Positions 20,995-25,000 of a stretch of 25,000 nucleotides of DNA are shown piece after piece. Source of the DNA: Chromera velia (Eukaryota; Sar; Chromeraceae); the NCBI GenBank assembly GCA_018398765.1, contig JAHBMJ010002227.1, forward strand, positions 4,117-29,116. The letters run 5' to 3'. The position numbers and the translations under genes were made by a program. The notes under the pieces were generated by a model, which was not told the DNA's origin, did not search any database, and saw only the letters and a program-made list of their open reading frames with translations. Numbering within the stretch: the stretch's first letter is position 1; each line of letters starts with the position of its first letter.

Positions 20995-21106
20995 GGAGGA
21001 TTGGCCTCCTGCCCCAATGCCGAGCGCTTGACGTCCAACGTCCGGAAAAGCACATACACTCGTCGGACCTTCCTGGCTGGCCCGCACAGGCCAAAAAGAC
21101 CTGTGC
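20995..21106 (-). other. LINE-B 3' UTR stem-loops
   Basis: Two hairpins: a 7-bp GCACAGG/CCTGTGC stem with a 9-base loop at 21084-21106, about 120 bases from the tail, and GGAGG/CCTCC around 5 bases at 20995-21009. Position and number match the two hairpins of LINE-A although the sequences differ, which suggests a shared role in template recognition. Confidence 0.45.
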
Positions 21107-21169
21107 CGCAAACTGTTTATATAATAATCAATCAATTACTATCAATCGCATGCGAAAGACTGCAATCAA

Positions 21170-22447
21170 TCAACTCTCACTGACATGCTGCGGCCTGCCG
21201 ATTATTGACCCGGCAGAGCTCAAACAGGCTTCAAACGGAGACATCTCAAGACAAACGGTCGATCGATTAGAGGTCAATCTCATTATTTCCCAGTCAATCA
21301 ACCCTTTGGTTTCTCCCTCTTCCTTTGCTTGCTTCATTTGCTGCCATGTTGCTGCATACTCTGCCTGTCTTTCGTTTCTTTCCTTTTCATTTGACCAAAG
21401 GATTTGGTAGGCTTGGTCCAGCTGGGTGCTTGATACATCTTGCAGGCTGTATGCTTTTCTCTTGCGGCATTCCTTTACGGCAGCTCGTTCTATAACAACA
21501 TCCTTCAAAAACTTATCGACGCTTCCATCTGTCTGACTTAAAAGAAAAGAAAACAAGGCAAGCCTTTCTGTCTTTCTGTTTGTCCCCTCTCCCCATTTTG
21601 GCTTTCCTGCTGCTCTTTCCCCCCTCCCTTCATTCCATGTGTCTGAAAGAGCCTGCAAGCACACAGCCCTCTCAGCATCATGCAAGGGACACTCGGTCAG
21701 AATGTGCACTTCGTCTTCAACCATCTGGATGCCAAGGAGATCAGAGTAAACAATGCATTTTCTGTTGTGCAGTGGGGTGACCGTCCCCCTCCCTCTATCA
21801 AGAGAGAATTTCCCCTTATTGACCTCAAGGCTCCTCTCTCCCACCCTGAATGCTGCTCTTCTTCTGTGGACTGACCAAGGTGCAACCTTTCTATAGCATA
21901 CAGGGGTCCGCCCGATGTTTTCTCTCTCAATTGAGAGACCATTTTCTCTGCTTCTTTTATCTATCTGTTTGCTGTGCAGCCACAAGTTCAAGTGGTTTCC
22001 ATTTAATATTACAGTATGAATTGGGTGCATCAATGATCTTTCTTGCAGTTCTTTTCTCTCATTTTCTTTTCTCTTTTGCATTGCGCTCTCTATTCTTTCC
22101 GCAAAGACTTCATTCTTTCTTTTTACCACCGATTCTCTCTGTAGTATACTAACCCATCTTACTATCTGGTCTCTTTGTTCAAATACCGGCTGTCTTCCTG
22201 CTGCTTCTGGCTCTTTCCTGATACAAAAAGGGTTGCTTCGTCTGTGTGGAAAAAGAGTTTGAGCACATTTCTTTAGATGAGGAAAAAAGTGAAAAGGATG
22301 TTGTCTTCCACCCTTTAAATCACTGTCTACCCCCTCCTGAATTGACTTGGCAAGCGCATGGCCTGTTGGTGTATTTCTTGCTTTCTTCAGAACTTTTTGT
22401 GCCCACAACAGCGTTCTCTGAGCTACAACTAAGTCAATGGGGAGCAA
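21170..22447 (-). pseudogene. LINE-B post-RT and C-terminal domain
   Basis: An open frame of 425 codons beginning MLPIDLVVAQRTLLWAQK, corresponding to FPIDIEVAERTIRWARK of LINE-A. It includes FHFFPHLKKCAQTLF and the knuckle region KCIVYSD with DEVHILTECPLHD. The second Cys of the CPYC pair in LINE-A is not at the expected place here, so the Cys/His knuckle is altered. The C-terminus (VDKFLKDVV to RLTSNRS) parallels the last piece of LINE-A and ends at the stop 21170. Confidence 0.8.
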
Positions 22448-22499
22448 GCCTGCCTCCAGAAAGGTTGTGTGTATGCTTTCTTTCTTTCTCTCTCAACTG

Positions 22500-23800
22500 G
22501 AAAACTCATCGAATAAACCTCCTCTGCAATCGATCGAAGTCTGCCAAAGACTCCTGTGAATGTGAATGCACTTCACAACCATACAGCCATATAGTACAGA
22601 CTGCCTGTTTGAACCAATGGAAGCAAATGGCTGGGGGAATCTCTCCTACTGATGTGATCTTACTTTTCAGCACAAAAAAGAGTCTTTCTGCTTTGACTAT
22701 TCTTTCTCTCATCATTGCATCTACTGAGCAATCTTCTGTCAACAACAAACCAAAATATAGGTATTCCTTTGCCTGCTCTAACTCTTTTCCTCCCAAAACA
22801 AAAGATTCTTTTCTTCCCTTTTCCCTTTCTGACCGGCAGAACTTGATGAACCTTGATTTGTCTGACAAAAGAAGTCTGAAGGGCTCTACGTATTCCTCGA
22901 AAGCTCTCAGCAATCTTTCCTAGAATCTTTCCATCTCCCTTGCCTCCGCTGACTTCAGGTAGGTGTCGTCTGCGAAGATCGAGGCCGACGGGGAAGTCTT
23001 CCTCCGACCCGTCTGCGTCTCTCTGGAGCTTTGGCCCCCTCCCTGTCAGCCTTGTTCTCTTCTTGATCTCTTCTGGCATGTCGTTAATATATGCAGAAAA
23101 CAAAGAAGGACCAGCTAGTCCGCCTTGCTTTGACCCCTTGCTTTCTCTGAACCACCAGTCCGTTCCCCTCACCCTTGCCCTGATATTCTGGAGAGATGGC
23201 ATTGCGGCCACCCACTTGATGGTCTCTTCTGACACTCCATGCTTTCTCAGTTGAACTTCCATCATCCGATGACTCGCTTCATCAAACGCGCTCATAAAAT
23301 CAATAAAAGAAACATACAGAGACTTGAAATATGTAATCGATTGAAGCAAAAGAAAAATAGTATTCAGAGTCCCCACCCCCTTCCTATATGCAAACTGCAC
23401 TTCATTCCTTTTCCCGCTCCCCTCTTTCTCTACCGCATCTCTGATCTCCAGTTCTCCCCACTTCACATCTACAGAATCCAAGTAAATTAGTCTGTGTCCT
23501 TTCTGCACGTTTTGCAGCTTTCTTGGCTTCAGGACAGCAGCAATCACTACATCGTTCCACCCCTCTGGCCACCATGCAAAGCAAGCACACACATTTAGCA
23601 AGCAGTTGTAGCAGTCAACTATCGACTCTGACATTGCCATCACCCCTAGGACGCCTGGGGGCATTCCGTCTTTCCCTGCTGCCTTCTTTAGATTTTTTGT
23701 TTTCTTCATCCAGTCTCTTACACTGTCTGTTCTTATCCTCCATTCTCTTACTTCTGTGAGAGCCTCAAAAGTCTTGCATAAGTTGGTCACCCTCGCTTTT
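22500..23800 (-). pseudogene. LINE-B reverse transcriptase, frame-changed
   Basis: In LINE sense: KKAAGKDGMPPGVL, FAWWPEGWNDV, VQFAYRKGVGTLNTIF, SFIDFMSAFDEASH (catalytic Asp pair, about 23305-23265), GSKQGGLAGPSLFSAYINDM, then SIFADDTYLKS with FADD at 22976-22965, then PFRLLLSDKSRFIKF and IWLYGCEVHS. The frame carrying motifs up to YINDM loses register before FADD (about 22990-23060), so the catalytic centre is split. It is otherwise better kept than the RT of LINE-A: the AFD motif has no stop. Confidence 0.85.
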
Positions 23801-24600
23801 ACTACTTTTCCTGACTTTTTGTCTGTAAAGGTGAGTTGCTCGTCCTGTTCCCTTATTTCCTCCTCGCTCTTCTTCCATTGTTCTGCCCATCCCTTTACCT
23901 TTTTATCCTCTGTCAGCGCATTTTCCTTTCTGATCTCTTTCTTTTTGCCTAGCGTATTTCAGATCTTCCCTGCTCCTCCTGGCTCTCTGATCTCTTTCTT
24001 TATCTCTTCAATTCTTTTGTATTTCTGTCTTGCTGCTTCTTTTCGCATGGCCTTTCTTCTTTCCTTGCTTGCTATGTGTAGCTCTTTTTTTGCTTCTTTG
24101 AATTCATTCTCAGCTTCCTCATTTTTTTCTTTTTCAAGTTTTTCTCTGCTTTGTCTCATTTTCTCTCCCGCTTTCGACTCCGTCTTTTTCACTTCCTTCA
24201 GATTTCTTCTTATGATGATCTCTGGGCTGTCTCCTTCTTTTACTTTTGCTTCTCTTCGAAATTTCTTTTTTTTCTTTGCTGCTCGTTTGTATTCTCTCTC
24301 CACTATGTCGTGCAGCTATCTGTAGAGCCTGTCTAAGCTTTCTTTCATCACTCTCACTCCTTTTGCTACGTTCATCATCTTGTTAAATTCCTTTTCGATT
24401 CCTTCGTTCTCCAGACTTTCCTGCAAACTATCTAAGAACTTCCTTTCCGCCCTTTCTGACAGAGGTCCCTACCATCGTTTCTTTATCTGATCCCTTTCTG
24501 GGAGTTCTTTTTCCATTTTTTTGGCTCTCTCTTTTCTTTTCTTTCCGTTTTCGCTTCTTGGAAATCATAGGCAAAGCTACAGGGCAGCGTGATTGGTGGT
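23801..24600 (-). pseudogene. LINE-B charged linker
   Basis: Purine-rich in LINE sense; encodes Lys/Glu/Arg-rich helices, for example MRQSREKLEKEKNEEAENEF (about 24165-24105). It matches the position and composition of the linker in LINE-A. Plus-strand Ser/Phe-rich frames are shadows. Confidence 0.6.
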
Positions 24601-24985
24601 GATTGAGTGAACATGTCTCACTGAAAAGTCTTAAACTCTCAACAAAAGTTCAGGGGACACACATACATAATCATTCACCGCCCATATATCCCGCCTTAAT
24701 GTAGAAAAAGTAAACGAATCATCAAATGCAAACGACTTTACCCCCCCATTCCCTGCGACCTTGCACTCTCGTAGCCCATTGATCAGGATAATCCAGTTCA
24801 CCACCCTGTCTTTTGACTGTCTTATTGGTCTGAAAGGCATCCCTTCCTTTTCCTACATCTCCCCCCTCACCCCCTCTCCCACGTTTTCTCCAAACGTGAG
24901 TCTTGGCGCTTCGCTGCCGGTCCTCGCATTGAAGTCTCCCCCTATTTGCTCAATTCTAGGTTCAATTACAGCAAGTTAAATTGCT
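24601..24985 (-). pseudogene. LINE-B endonuclease fragment
   Basis: In LINE sense GGDFNARTGSEAPRL (about 24942-24898) is the Asp/Asn motif of AP-type endonucleases, followed by an in-frame TAG, then NGLRECKVAGNGGVKSFAFD and NDYVCVSPELLL, matching NGLRKCALKKGG and IDYVCMTPCLLL of LINE-A. Another stop lies just upstream of GGDFNAR. The N-terminal motifs are outside the window. Confidence 0.75.
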
Positions 24986-25000
24986 TTATAGATCTATACA

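Larger units (their letters stand above)
20966..25000 (-). mobile_element. LINE-B, related non-LTR retrotransposon, running off the window
   Basis: A minus-strand LINE with the same order and protein family as LINE-A: endonuclease fragment (right edge to about 24630), charged linker, reverse transcriptase, C-terminal domain ending at 21170, 3' UTR and a TCCTA-type tail. Its 5' part, including any ORF1, lies beyond base 25000. Frame changes and stops in the endonuclease and before the FADD motif mark it as decayed. Shared signatures such as LKKCAQTLF and DEVHILTECP align with LKKCTQTLF and DEIHMLTECP of LINE-A, but the two are clearly diverged copies or subfamilies. Confidence 0.87.

Noticed and set aside
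13653-25000. LTR retrotransposon or virus-derived element
   Set aside because: No long terminal repeats, protease, integrase or RNase H; AP-type endonuclease upstream of the RT marks a LINE. The paired 185-base repeats have inverted-repeat ends of a MITE and no element-specific terminal features of LTRs.

Overview
The window looks like a nuclear chromosome segment from an intron-rich, single-celled eukaryote. Host exons are GC-rich, introns are GT-AG with long pyrimidine tracts, and large stretches are retroelement. A chromerid or related alveolate alga such as Chromera fits this style and the many GCATGC motifs, but the assignment is inference; no marker gene settles it.

Region 1-1047 is AT-rich and non-coding. 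It starts with a poly-G run (probably an assembly edge) and holds a faint tRNA-like (SINE-like) stretch, a CAT/ATG fold-back and a short spaced repeat. Region 1048-4666 (minus strand) is an eight-exon gene for a class I SAM-dependent methyltransferase with an N-terminal hydrophobic leader; the exon phases join to give about 461 residues. A CpG-rich gap of about 620 bp separates it from a divergent, intronless ankyrin-repeat gene (5289-7934, plus, 881 residues). About 60 bp further on is a second plus-strand gene (about 7993-12854) of eight exons and about 839 residues, of unrecognised family: a helical, charged N-terminal half and a long Ser/Thr/Pro-rich middle.

From 13468 to the right edge the window is mobile DNA. 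Two related non-LTR retrotransposons (LINEs) lie head-to-tail, both on the minus strand: LINE-A (about 13653-20714, near full length, decayed) and LINE-B (about 20966 to beyond 25000, also decayed). Each has an AP-type endonuclease, a charged lysine/glutamate-rich linker, a reverse transcriptase with FADD, and a C-terminal Cys/His motif; LINE-A also has an acidic coiled-coil ORF1. Each ends in a structured 3' UTR and a short tandem-repeat tail (TCACTAA in LINE-A, TCCTA in LINE-B) rather than poly(A). Two copies of a terminal-inverted-repeat MITE lie at the two ends of LINE-A; the left copy is cut off exactly at LINE-A's 3' end.

No gene cluster with a shared pathway is evident. The most interesting points are the paired 3' RNA structures of the two LINEs, the MITE-LINE junction geometry, the GCATGC excess in the host part, and the unassigned 839-residue protein.
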